DNA from: Romanomermis culicivorax
Taxonomy: Eukaryota > Nematoda > Enoplea > Mermithida > Mermithidae
Direction of reading: 5' to 3'
Length of the DNA stretch: 64,000 nucleotides
Assembly: GCA_963922205.1 (NCBI GenBank)
Contig: CAWUHX010000208.1
Span: 496,001 to 560,000, forward strand
The first letter of the stretch is position 1. Each line of letters starts with the position of its first letter. This document shows positions 35,945-46,413 of this stretch, one piece after another. Position numbers and translations under genes: made by a program. Under the pieces are notes generated by a model. The model searched no databases, was not told the origin of the DNA, and saw only the letters and a list, made by a program, of their open reading frames with translations.

Positions 35945-36320
35945 ATCGGAAAATCAAAAGCTGGAAATAAAAATATAAATTTGTTTGCGCTTGTAGAATA
36001 ATTGATTGATAAAATTTTGGATAAAAGTTTAATTGAATGTCAAAATTCCAGGAAAATTCTTGCGCAGGTCTTTTCCCCAGACACCTATCATTGATTTGCA
36101 TGTCGACTTCCCAAACGCAAAATATGCAACAACAGGGCCCTGACAAACTTCCTTCTCAAGGCAGCTTTCGGGTGTAAAATCTACACTCATTTCGACCAAG
36201 ATGTGTCCTAAAAAGTTAGCTGAAAAATGGTCGCAGAATATAAACCAAAGGAAAAGCCAATAATTGAATTGAGTAATATACTCATTGGAAAATTTTAAAT
36301 TAAAATCTAGATAATCAACA

Positions 36321-36328
36321 ATTTATTC
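36321..36328 (-). terminator. AATAAA poly(A) signal of the zinc-finger gene
   Basis: The minus strand reads AGAATAAATTG just downstream of the stop codon at 36340. This is the canonical hexamer and implies a very short 3'UTR, 395 bp upstream of the next ATG. Confidence 0.55.
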
Positions 36329-36339
36329 TAGAATAAATG

Positions 36340-39300
36340 CTAGAGGGTAATTTCGATAGGTTTTTCATTCGAACAATCATCATTCTTGGAATTTCCGGCT
36401 TGGGCTTCATTTTGTGGCTTTTCGCTTCGTTCCGATTCAGCGATTTGCAATTTTTTATCACCGTTGCTTTCGTCGATAATTAACTTGGATTCGTTCGAAT
36501 CCACATTCTTGTTACCATTTCCACTTTGAAGCTCGATCGACAGCTTGCTTCTCGCAATCATAGGTTTAATGATTTTATTGTTGGTCAATTCGGGAAAATT
36601 TGGCTTGGTCAAATTACCACCTAAACCAGGTATATGGACGCTTTGAGATGGAGGTGACGGTGAATCTTGCAGCGTAATAACAGGTTGTTCAATTTTCCTG
36701 AACGTTTTGCCATTGGGTAATATTGTTATATTATTGGTTTTATTCGAATCATTGACTTTGCGCAATGGTCTGGTGTAATCAGCTGGCTTTGGGGGTGTTC
36801 GGGGGCCTCTGCGACCCGGGTAATTCATCGGATAGTGATCTCGCTTTGGGGACCTGGATCGATTGCGCGGAACATCATATCGCATGATTTTTGGACTTTT
36901 ACGGGGACTGCGGCTCCTACGCTTTTCAACTTTACTGGATTGTTGTGGCTGTTTGTCGCTTCCCTGGCTTTGAAATCCTCGCATTCCACAAGCATCAGAC
37001 ATTGCAACTCCCCGGCTGCCAAACAATTCTTCAGTCGCTTTTTGCACGCCATTCTTTGCATTTTCCACTTGTAAAGTATCGACCAAAATTTTCAAAATCG
37101 ACAATTCGTGCGTACGACGACTTTGTTGACGTATTTTACATTCTTGCGCAATTTTGCCCAATAAAGTTTGTCGAATAGTGGCCGCCGCATCTGACGTACT
37201 AAAATCTTGTTCATTTTTGATCATGGCCGCAATTAAAAGATCAGATTTGTCGGTGGTGTCGATCATTGATCTCAGCGAAGTGATCAAATTGGTCAACAAT
37301 TCCGTGGTAAATTTGTCATTTAAACTGAGGAAATTATTGGACATAATCTTGTTGTCTTTGTTGTCGTCATTGTTGGTTCGTTTGTCTTGGGTTGACGGAG
37401 CTGGCATCGTTGTCGATGACAGCTCTGCAAAAAAAACTACCATTGTAAAAAGTTTTTACTCCAAACAATTATATAATAAAGACGATGGTAAACATTGAAC
37501 TATGATTATTAATTTCATTCAAAGACATACCTTTCACAGGAGCTACACTTGTAACTTGGGGAGCCTTCTTAGCATTTACAGCCTTGAAATACAAGTTTTG
37601 ATTATAATATTGAATTCACATCCCTTGTATTAAAAATTTAATATTTTCACATACCGAAATGTGTTCCGATGAAGAATCGTGAGCCAAATAGGCATCGTGA
37701 CCTCGAATACCGATATCGCAAACCTTTAATGTTGAGAATATAGGAAAAGAAACTATAGAAGAAAAAATTTCTTTTTCTTACATCGCAAGCAAATAAAACT
37801 GGAATTTTCGGATGCAAATTTAATTGATGCAAAAGCTTCAAATGTAAAGGTTGATGTTGATGTTTCAACAATTCGGTGCCATTTTTCTGCGTTAATTTAC
37901 ATAACTCGCATTTTATAGAGCCCGCCGTGTCAACGAATATATAAATTTGGGGTCTTTCCGCAGTTCCTTTACGACCCGGCCACATGTCATTGTCGTAGAA
38001 CACCTGACAGAAATGCATATTTATTTTCTTTAGGGTATGACCAAAACATAAATTTACTGGATGGACAACACATTGGTGTTTAAAATGTGGTTGATGCTTC
38101 AAGTCAGCACATTACTGGTAGATTTCAGTTTCCAAACCGCAGATATAGATGTAAGGATTGACCTGGTAAAGTCCCTGGTAAACAATGGGCTGGGATCATA
38201 CACGTAACAGAGCCCCCAGGTCTGGGGGATTGGGCCACTTTTTCTGGGCTGGGGGTCAGTAATTCCCAAAATATTGGGAGGAGGGGCCTCTGAAGGAAAA
38301 AAAATCGATTTTTTCATTGCAAAAGTCCAAAAAATAGTTCAAAAATAGTAATTTTTGTCTAAAAAATGATATAAAATGTATTTATGGTGCGAAGCGCCGA
38401 GAAAATGGACGTTTTTGACCATTTTTTATTCAAAAATTGACATTTTTTAGTATTTTTGTGACCAAAAGTAGGCGGGTCCCTAGGAGCTAGCCATTGGATC
38501 CGAAAATCCTGTGGTGGGCGGTCGCCCAATGGCTACCTTGGTACAAAATTTGTCGTCCACCTGGAAGAAAGTCCTGGATCCATGCGAACTATTGTTGAAA
38601 GCGGGCTGCATGGCAAGAATTTTCCAGGAGGGGTCCATGGACCTTTCTCCAGGGGGTAGCGGGGAGGGTGAGCAAAAAAAACAAAAAAAAATTCTGTAAG
38701 CCTGTTCTTCATGCAAAATATGCACAAAAATCATCAAAAAAGCTGTCTCGGATAAAGTTCAGGGAGGTGTTCGATGATTTCTTTTGGGCAAGGGGGTGGC
38801 CAGGGTGTCAGGTATGGGGGTTTACCCCCTACCAACTACAAAATATTTTTTTGTCACGATTTATGACTCAGCAGCTGACTGAACGAAAAAAAATCAGTTT
38901 TCAAAATTTGTATAATTTTGTGCCTATATAAACTATAGAGACCTATTTTTTAGAAATGAATCTGGTCCAAAATTTTTAAAATATTGGGTATGGGTACAAA
39001 ATTTTAAGAATATCAAGTCTGGCTCCAGGTCCAACAAAATAAGTCTGGTAATTTTGGGTTTCATTTAAGGTTCCAGACCCCGATACATCTATATAGTAAA
39101 TTGTAGCATATTCTGAAAATATCAGGTTCAGCTCCAAAATTTTAAGAATAGTGGGTCCAGGCAGAGGTCCCCAAGGTCAGATATTTCAGGTAGGGTAAAT
39201 TTAAAATTTTGCGGGGATAGTGTAGCTAAACGTCCACTAAACACTTCAATTTGCCTCAAAATTAGGCGACCAGTGATCAATTTTTAGGACTTTAGGTAGG

Positions 39301-41211
39301 GGCAATACCCCCCTCCAACTCCTCCCTATGGGGTTGTCTGGGTGCAGGTCTAGATCCCAAATTTCAAAATGATTGGGTGCACATCTGGATGCAAAATTTA
39401 AAGAATATCAGGTCCAGGTCCAATAAAATTGTCGGGTTATTTTGGGTTCTGTTTGGGGTCTGAGTACCTGATAAGTCTCTAGTATTAGGTAGAATATTCA
39501 GTCCAGATTCAAAATTTCGAGAATATTCGGTCTGGGTCCAACAAAATTGTTGGGTTATTTCGGGTCTTGTTTTGATCTCGAGTTATCTGATACATCTCTA
39601 ATATGAGGTAGCATCTTGGGTCTAGGTCCAAAATTTCAAGGATATTAGGTCTGGATCCAACAAAATTGTTGGGTAATTTTGGATCTTGTTTTGGGTCTAA
39701 GTACCTGATACAACTCTAACATTTGGTAGCATATCAGATCCAGGTTTGGGTCCCAAATACTAAGAACGTCAGGTCTCAGTCTAACAAAATGCTTCCGTAA
39801 TTTTGAGTCATGTTTCATGGCAGGTTACTTGATACATCTTTAATATTGAGTAGCATATCAGGCCCAGGTACGGGTTCAGAATATTGAGTCCAGGTTCTAG
39901 AAATGGTCGACTAATTTTGGACATACATGTAACAGAGCCTCGAGGTCTGGGTGGAGGGTCAGACGACTTTTTTGAGGCCGGGGTCAGTAATTCCCCGAAA
40001 TTTGGAGGAAGGGGTCTTTGAAGGGTAAAAATTTCGATTTTTTCACCAGAAAGGTCCTAAAAAAAGTTCAAGAAATGGTAATTTTTGTTTTAAAAAACCG
40101 TAAAAAATATATCCATCGCACGAAGCACCGAGAAAATTGATGTTTTTGACCATTTTTTGCTCAAAAATTTAATTTTTTCAATTGAAAACTATGCGGGTTC
40201 CCTATGAATACCATATGGCTAGCTGTAGGATTGGAAAATCTTGCGGCGGTCGCGCAATGGCTAGCCATATGGCCGACAATTTCTGGGAGGGGTCCTATAG
40301 CACTTCTACCAGCAATTACACCTATGATTTTTGATCTTTTTTGGTCTAGTTTTAAAATATTTATTTAATTTTTAGTTTTAAAATGTCAATTTTGCTAGGC
40401 ATGCCCAGAAGCCTAGAAAAATTGACATTTGAGTGTCAAAGATCCGCTATTCAAATCTACATTTCAGACATTAGAATCTGAAAAAATGTGCAGAATTGAA
40501 TCCATCATCCGCGTCCGCATTTTAGATACCAATGTGCTATCCGCATCCGCATTTTAGTCATACCCTTCCATAGATAGAAAAATTAAAATTTTGTGTAAAG
40601 AAAAAAATTTTTCTACACAAAATTGAAATTTTAATTTCAATAAATAGATGCTATAATTTTTTTAAAAAACCTACTTTCATATGTTTATGAGCTTCGGATG
40701 TAAAATGTTGGTCCATATTTTCTATAGAATAGACCATACCGCGAATATTACAAACTTTACAATCGAAATATTTGACAGTCGGCGGTGCCGCTGTAGTCAC
40801 CGCAGGTGCGGGATGCGGAATCGGACCTTGAAAATTTGACGAAAAAAAATAATTTTTTTTACATCAAATTTCCCTATAAAATTGTGCCAAAAAACCTTGT
40901 TGTAGCGGTGGTGGCAAACCGCGGGCTGCATTCGGAGGCGCCATCATCATCATCATTGGCCGTGGTGGCGGCGGCATCATCACGGGTGCTAGCGGCCGCA
41001 TAAATGGTGTCATCAAGGGTTGCATGGGTGAAAATACGGGTATTCGCGGTGTAAAACACTTTACTGGAGGAGGCATCATTCGCGGGCCTGGCTTTTTCGA
41101 CGATTCACTGATGAAAAAAATTCTTGCTTTACACTAGGCTTTTGGCTACTTTACGCCACAGAAAACTTACGAAGTCGAATTTTTCGACCGTTTACGTTTT
41201 CTGCTCGGCAT
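36340..41211 (-). CDS. matrin/U1-type C2H2 zinc-finger protein with RS stretch
   Basis: The seven exons are 41171-41211, 40896-41107, 40675-40826, 37782-38003, 37655-37723, 37531-37582 and 36340-37424; phases agree and give 610 aa. The start MPSRKRKRSKNSTS is basic. A proline/methionine-rich segment (residues 15-100) is followed by FDCKVC...H-x5-H near 107-130 (C-x2-C, matrin-like), a second pair CELC near 167 with a histidine-rich HQHQPLHLKLLHQ, and a third, CDVC near 208-211, whose two cysteines lie in adjacent exons. RS repeats (KRRSRSPRKSPK, RNRSRSPKRD) lie near 415-450. The layout suggests a nuclear RNA-processing factor, but no ortholog is recognised. The exon 2 donor (GTTTTTTGGC) is weak. 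On the minus strand, AATAAA lies about 15 bases after the stop. Confidence 0.82.
38197..38600 (+). mobile_element. CATACACGTAAC-type MITE, truncated copy
   Basis: Starts CATACACGTAACAGAGCC and continues as in the copy at 39922: GGGGTCAGTAATTCCCAAAA, ATCGATTTTTTC, GCGAAGCGCCGAGAAAAT. The right end is lost where another element (38608) begins. It lies in intron 3 of the zinc-finger gene. Confidence 0.75.
38608..38836 (+). mobile_element. CATACATGC-type MITE, partial copy
   Basis: Contains GGCAAGAATTTTCCAGGAGG, GGGTGAGCAAAAAAAACAAA, GGTGGCCAGGGTGTCAGGTA and GGGGGTTTACCCCCTACC. This is the reverse orientation of the complete copies at 43533 and 54355. The terminal CATGTATG is missing. Confidence 0.75.
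38950..39910. repeat. tandem repeat, period about 120-125 bp
   Basis: Seven or so degenerate copies with GGTCTGGGTCCAACAAAATT, GTTGGGTTATTTTGGGTCTT and GTACCTGATACATCTCTAAT, then GTAGCATAT. It lies in intron 3 of the zinc-finger gene between two MITEs. Confidence 0.85.
39922..40326 (+). mobile_element. CATACATGTAAC-type MITE with target-site duplication
   Basis: A 405-bp element from CATACATGTAACAGAGCC to CAATTACACCTATG. Flanks ATTTTGGA (39914-39921) and ATTTTTGA (40327-40334) match 7 of 8 bases, the 8-bp duplication expected of hAT elements. Internally it carries CGCACGAAGCACCGAGAAAA. Confidence 0.8.
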
Positions 41212-41604
41212 TTTGCTGCAAGTTTAATGGTGTAAATGGAGACGTGACGTTATAAGGCGTTTGTCGATTTTAAGAAAGATCGGCAAGCTCGTATCTTATA
41301 GCGGTCAAGATCCAGAGAATAGAAAGGTCAACTTACTGTAGCCTGAAAAGTGATACGTTTATTCATTGTTCTGTTTTCTTAGTGAGTGAATAGTTGCTTT
41401 GTACAGTTCTCTTTAGGCTGTGCGTATTTTGTGAGAAGGGTGGTGTGTACTTAGTTTTGTATAGTAAGCACAAAACCAAGTCTATGTTCTAGGTAGTGCT
41501 TTACACTTTCAAAATTTTAGGACCCGGGTACCCGGTCTTTATGTTGAGAGTGGCCAAAGCAGCCACCTCAACTACGAATCGTTGCAAAAAGAGAGCGCCT
41601 TTCC

Positions 41605-41735
41605 CGCTGCTCGGTTGGCTCAGTTGGTTAGAGCGTGCGGACGGTAGCCGCAAGGTCCTGGGTTCAAGTCCCAGACCGAGCCTAACTTTTACTGAAGCCT
41701 CGAGTAGCGGGAACAGGTTGCCTCAACATTTAGGG
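41605..41735 (+). mobile_element. tRNA-derived SINE, copy A
   Basis: The tRNA-like head at 41609-41682, then CTAACTTTTACTGAAGCCTC, GAGTAGCGGGAACAG and GTTGCCTCAACATT. The last two blocks recur in the copies at 33841-33965 and 34062-34192. It is inserted in the hAT-like element 41494-43307. Confidence 0.82.
41609..41682 (+). tRNA. tRNA-like cloverleaf (anticodon position GGT), SINE head
   Basis: All four arms pair: acceptor GCTCGGT/ACCGAGC, D stem GCTC/GAGC, anticodon stem TGCGG/CCGCA, T stem CTGGG/CCCAG with TTCAAGT loop. The 7-base anticodon loop ACGGTAG would give GGT (Thr), but position 33 is C instead of the nearly universal U. It is followed by CTAACTTTTACTGAAGCC, shared with two SINE copies at 33.8-34.2 kb. 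Most likely the tRNA-like head of a young SINE and not a functional tRNA gene. Confidence 0.55.
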
Positions 41736-42493
41736 TACCTGGGTTACCCGGGTATTTCGGGTAACCGGGTACTATATGCAAGTATTAAAAAAGTCAGTGA
41801 ATGAACACACTCCATCAACATTTTCAGAAAACTCATAAATTTTGAGGCATGACCTTTGCAAAGTGCTAAGAAACAAAAATTAGGAAAAACCAATAACACA
41901 TTTTCTTCAAACAAAAGTTTTTTTTCAAAAAAAAAAGTTTCTTTTCGTTTGGAGAAAATGAATATTTCAGAATTTTTTACACTTTTAAGCAAATTGTGGT
42001 GACCTGGTCAGGCATCACAACTATTTGATGAAGCCAGATATCCCACTAGGTCTGGGTTTAACCATTTCTACACCGGTTCATCATCATCGCTTTTTATGCC
42101 TCTTCAATCTTATACATGATGCATCTCTCCAACTTTTATTGTTTTCTTCGAGTCCAATATTTGACACAGGCATAATTTCTCGAAGACTTTTTATATTTCC
42201 GTTTCGTGCTTCATTGTTAAAACACATAGATTTTTAGTTGCTAAAAATACGCCACGATGACTTTTTGAGAGCCATAAGTGGCGCTGTTAACACGTTGAGT
42301 AGGTACATGCACTGAATTAATTAAGGAAAATACGTTCATTCACTGTAACTGCACATAAATACAAGTACAGTCGAACACAGTTAATGAACACCCCGAGTGG
42401 ACCGAAATAAAAGTGTTCACTATCCGTAAGTGTTCATTATCAGAACTCCGTCAAATTCAACATAAATTTTACTTCAACATGAATCACTTATCA

Positions 42494-42775
42494 TCATTTA
42501 AAAAATGACGTTATTTTAGACTGTTTCAACGAAGCAATATGACTTGTATCCATAAAATCATCAATAGAATTTACAGAGGCAAGTATTTCATCAGAGGATT
42601 CCTTTGAAAACAAAAAATTTCTGACAACCGATATAGCTTGTTTGGCTTCTTCAAACATAGGTATTTCTTGATAAGCCACATTTTTCACCAAGTGCGGCAT
42701 AAGAAGTAGTTTCTGCTTCGTTGATAATCTTAAGCTTTGTTTCAAGCGAAACAACATTCTTTTTGACAGGCGGCA
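42494..42775 (-). pseudogene. pogo/Tigger transposase remnant
   Basis: Starts MPPVKKNVVSLETKLKII, as in pogo/Tigger transposases, breaks after CGLSRNT, and resumes in another frame with FEEAKQAISVVRNFLFSK and a KQSKITSFFK terminus typical of the C-terminal end of these proteins. The DDE core is missing, so the copy cannot be autonomous. Confidence 0.8.
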
Positions 42776-42856
42776 TGACACACTTGACACAAGAAAAAAA
42801 GCAATGTACAATAGCACCAAGACAACAAGACAAGACGTTGTGTTGCATTAAGATGT

Positions 42857-42879
42857 TTCTAGAAGTTTCTGGAAGTTTC
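42857..42879 (-). promoter_or_regulatory. perfect five-unit heat-shock element
   Basis: TTC-TA-GAA-GT-TTC-TG-GAA-GT-TTC: five alternating NGAAN/NTTCN pentamers with no mismatch and exact 5-base phasing. This is the consensus for heat-shock-factor trimers. It lies about 80 bases upstream of the transposase-remnant ATG (42775). Confidence 0.72.
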
Positions 42880-43532
42880 TGTAATCGATAAAGTGTACAT
42901 ATTATCTGTACACATCGTGTTTTACTAAGCGTAGATTAAAGCATGTTCAATATCCGTCAACACGTGTTCATTACGTAGAATTTAACGTGTATCAAGATAT
43001 GCAGAGATTCTACCAGGCGTGTTCATTATCCGTTAACCGTGTGCTCATTAACCATATTATCAACATATAAGAAACTATAGGAATTGAGTTGGGACTGTGC
43101 TACAGCGTGTTTATTAAGCGTAAATGCTCAATATCCAGAGTGTTCATTAACCGTGTTCGACTGTACAAGTAATAGTATATAAATGTTCCATTTATACAAT
43201 ATCTTGTTGAGACCCAGGTACCCCGGTAGCACCCGGGTTTCATTCAGAAAATTTACCTGTGTACTCAGGTCTACCCGAGTACCCGAAATACCCGGTGTGA
43301 AGCACTAGTTCTAGGTTGACTCAATCTATTCAGAAGATAGTTTGCGTAAAAAGGTAATACAAGTCCTGGAGCACTAAGTTAGCGCATAACAAGATTTGGC
43401 ATCCAGAAATCTCGAATGATTAAGGGAAGTTCCGTGGAATTGTGGCATATACAGCACTTTCAACAAGCCAGTCATTCTCTTCCATTTTCTTAATATTGCG
43501 TAATTATGGTAAGACACCCCAAGTGTTCTGAA

Positions 43533-43811
43533 CATACATGCCCACAGGAGGTAGGGGGTAAACCCCCATACCAGAGACCCTGGCCAAAAAAATCGTCAAA
43601 CACCCAACTGAACTTTTTGCAAAACAGTTTTTTTCATGATTTTTGCGCATATTTTGTATAAAAAACAGGCTCGACTTTTGTCGAACCTGTTTTTGTTTTT
43701 TTTGTTTTTTGCTTTTTGTTTTTTTTTTGTTTTTTTGCTGACCCACCGACTACCCTTTGAGAAAAAAGCCCATGGACCCTCCCCCTGGAAAATTCTTGCC
43801 CTGCATGTCTG
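43533..43811 (-). mobile_element. CATACATGC-type MITE, complete copy 1
   Basis: A 279-bp element from CATACATGCCCACAGGAGG to GCCCTGCATGTCTG. Flanked by identical 8-bp duplications GTTCTGAA (43525-43532 and 43812-43819). A long T/G-rich tract lies inside. It shares its whole layout with 54355-54603. Confidence 0.9.
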
Positions 43812-44515
43812 GTTCTGAATTGAAGTTTTTCTGCATTCTGTGGGCATTTATCTCTATTGCGTAATCATTTTGAGAATTTCAAGGAATATGACAGGCGACA
43901 AGAAATAGAAAAATGGAAATTTGAAATATTTTGTTGAAAAGAAACATTTTTGGGCTAATTTTGTTGTTATTCATCGAAAAAGAAAAAAATGGTGCTACTA
44001 AATATAGGAAAATTGATATTTTTTCAACATTTCTGAATGATAAATCAAGTTTTTGATAAATTCATATGAGACATGTTGTCATTTTTTGAAAAACAGCAAG
44101 TTTATAGTTAAAATTTGTGAACATTACTTGCACCATAATATCTATGAGTTTTATTCTGGATAAATTTGTTTATTTCCACAAAAAAAAACAACTTTCTCAT
44201 TCTATTTTTTTATTTTTCCCCCCAAATCGTGCTTTTCGGGGGAAAAATTCGGAAATGGGAGAAAATTTGGGTATCGGACACAAAAAGATATGCATTTTTG
44301 CTGCATTTCAGAATGTCAGAATCATTAAAAAAAATTTTGTTATGTATTTTCTAGCTCAGGCACGGCTTTTAATATGTCTACTTTCATATATCATTTAATA
44401 TTCAATAGTTTTTATTGTCTTAAACGTATTATCTCAAGTTTTAATCTATTTTTTATATGTTATCTTGATGTTTAATGAAGATCCACTTTTTTTGAGAAAG
44501 ATCAAGAAGGTCAGC

Positions 44516-44644
44516 CAGACACGCACGGCAAGAATTTTCCAGGGCGGAGGGTCCTTGGACTTTTCGTTCAGGGGGTAGGGGGTGGGTGAGCAAAAAAACA
44601 AAAAAAAGTTCCGAAAGCTTGTTTTCTATATATTTTCAGAAAAA
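44516..44644 (+). mobile_element. CATACATGC-type MITE, truncated copy
   Basis: Starts CAGACACGCACGGCAAGAAT and runs to CGAAAGCTTGTTTTCTATA, then is cut by the hAT-like element starting at 44645. Confidence 0.7.
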
Positions 44645-44998
44645 TAGGGATGGGCCAGATCGACTTTTTTGGCGACAGCAGATCCAGATCCGGATCCTGA
44701 AAAATTTGGCTCAGCAGATTTGGATCTTGAGGAACAGATCCGAATGGATCCGGATCTTTCGATAAGTAATGTACTTTGTCTAATTTGTCTAAAATTAAGT
44801 TGCATGAATTTATATTCATTGGTGTCAATAGATTAATAGATTATTAATGATTGAGGTGTTCGTTTATTGAAATAGTTAACATGTACTAATTAGTAATTTT
44901 CATTCATTAAATTGTATTCATGTTTAGATCAATATTGGTTTCATCAGAAAAGAAATGAATAGAAATGGAAACTTTTTTCAGAAATTATGGATTTAAGT

Positions 44999-45150
44999 TT
45001 TTCTTTCACTAGCAGAGTGTGGGACTACTTCACAGTGTCCCCAGATGATGAAGAAAAGGCAAAGTGCAATAAATGCAGAATCCAGTTATCCAGAAAAGGT
45101 TGTGCTACTGGATGTCAGAGAAAACATTTGGAGAGGAAACATATGGCAAT
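44999..45150 (+). pseudogene. BED zinc-finger fragment of hAT transposase
   Basis: SRVWDYFTVSPDDEEKAKCN is followed by C-x2-C ... H-x4-H (KCNKCRI, KHLERKH), the BED-finger signature found at the N-terminus of hAT transposases. The frame closes soon afterwards. Confidence 0.82.
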
Positions 45151-45351
45151 ATAGGAGTATAAGCAGTTTGCGGCTAAATAAAAAGAAGATAATGAAAATA
45201 GAAGTAATTGTGGAACAAATTGCTACTAGTAAAGTAAAGTTATGTTAAAGAATTAATTTTTGTGTTTTCTTTAGAGATAGCCAAAAAATGAACCTAGCTA
45301 CTCAAAAACCAAATTAAAGCATGAACTTAAATCTCAAACGTCTCTGGACAA

Positions 45352-45510
45352 TTGCTTCATGCAGAAAGTAAACTTAAATTAGCACCAGCGAAAAGTGTCC
45401 CCTATGAACAGCTATTGAGTGGTGCTGGTCAAATTTATGATCCTACCAAAAATCGTTTGAAGAGTGGTACTGTTGAAAAATTACTGTTTCTCAAGTATAA
45501 TTTTTCCACC
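45352..45510 (+). pseudogene. hAT dimerisation-region fragment
   Basis: Encodes LLSGAGQIYDPTKNRLKSGT then VEKLLFLKYNF, matching the end of the hAT C-terminal dimerisation region (xSAGxIxxxxRNRLxxxxxExLLFLxxN). It belongs to the element 44645-46217. Confidence 0.8.
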
Positions 45511-46413
45511 ATTGCAGTGATTTTGTGTACAAGCCTCTTTGTACCTGTAAAACGATCAGCCAAAAAAGTCTTTGTAGGAAGAAATTTTTTGTTGTACACT
45601 GAAAAAACCATGATCTTTTATGTATTTTCGCACATAGTTTCTTCCTTATAGCACTCGAGTTCCCGTCCTTCATAATCATCTTAGAAATTAAGAAAATATA
45701 CTCATAACTTTCATAAATCTGAAAAACTTCAATTTAAACCTGAAATTTCTGAAAATTAGTTCCATGATGCTTCTCAATTCAAACTCGGCTTCATGTTTAA
45801 AATTTAAGTTGCAAAAAAGTTGGAGTAGATTTTGACGTTCTGAAATGGACCAAAATTCGCCTTTTCCGTACAGGAGGACTGCCAAAATTTTTTCCTTTAC
45901 TGGAAATTTTTTCTCCAGGAAGCACTATTTGTTGAAAAATAGTATTGCAAAGAATTATTTAATCTGGCGCGAAGTGCCGGAAAACTTCTGGTGTTTTCTA
46001 ATACTGCAAAATTTTATGAGAATAATAATGAATAAAGATCCGATTATGACCGGATCTTAATCATTTACAACAGCGGATCCGGATCCAGATCTTAAAAAAT
46101 TTGGTTCGGCGGATCCGGATCGGATCTGGATCCAAAAAAATCTGGTTTAGCGGATCCAGATCCTAAAATTTAGGCGGATATCCGCGGATCCGGATCCGGA
46201 TACCCGGCCCATCCCTACTAATTTCCTGGATATGGAATCTGATTCACAAACTACACAAAACTGGATTCGTCCCATCCCTAGTAATTGGAGGGGGGAATTT
46301 GTGAGTAAATGTTTATGTTGTCTAAAATTTTGCTTAGGCTTAGGGCGCAGTGCGGAGTATGTAGAAGAGTGCCATGCACAAGTTCTGTTGAGGCTCTTCG
46401 AAAGTCTAAATAG

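Larger units (their letters stand above)
42368..43163 (-). mobile_element. pogo/Tigger-like element, deleted
   Basis: Terminal inverted repeats CAGTCGAACACAGTTAATGA and its partner match 23 of 24 bases and are flanked by TA on both sides. GTGTTCATTA(T/A)CCG recurs near both ends (for example 42408, 42427, 43019, 43031, 43109). The minus strand carries remnants of a CENP-B-type transposase: an N-terminal helix-turn-helix (VSLETKLKIINEAE, LGEKCGLSRNT, about 42654-42775) and the C-terminal end (42494-42660). They are in different frames and the catalytic core is absent. Confidence 0.88.
41494..43307. mobile_element. hAT-like element, 1.8 kb, with nested insertions
   Basis: Ends are TAGTGCTTTACAC and GTGTGAAGCACTA. 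They are flanked by identical 8-bp duplications GTTCTAGG (41486-41493 and 43308-43315). Subterminal CCCGGGTACCCGG-type repeats occur near both ends (41522-41533, 41745-41772, 43203-43227, 43265-43294). No hAT transposase is recognised; the inside holds a tRNA-like sequence (41609-41682) and a pogo-like element (42368-43163). Confidence 0.88.
44645..46217 (+). mobile_element. hAT-like element with BED finger, internally deleted
   Basis: Inverted ends TAGGGATGGGCC and GGCCCATCCCTA. Both ends carry many GGATCCGGAT/AGATCC subterminal repeats (44680-44760, 46065-46210). Inside are a BED-type zinc finger (44999-45150) and a hAT C-terminal dimerisation fragment (45405-45500), with the catalytic middle missing. 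No matching flanking duplication was found. Confidence 0.8.
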
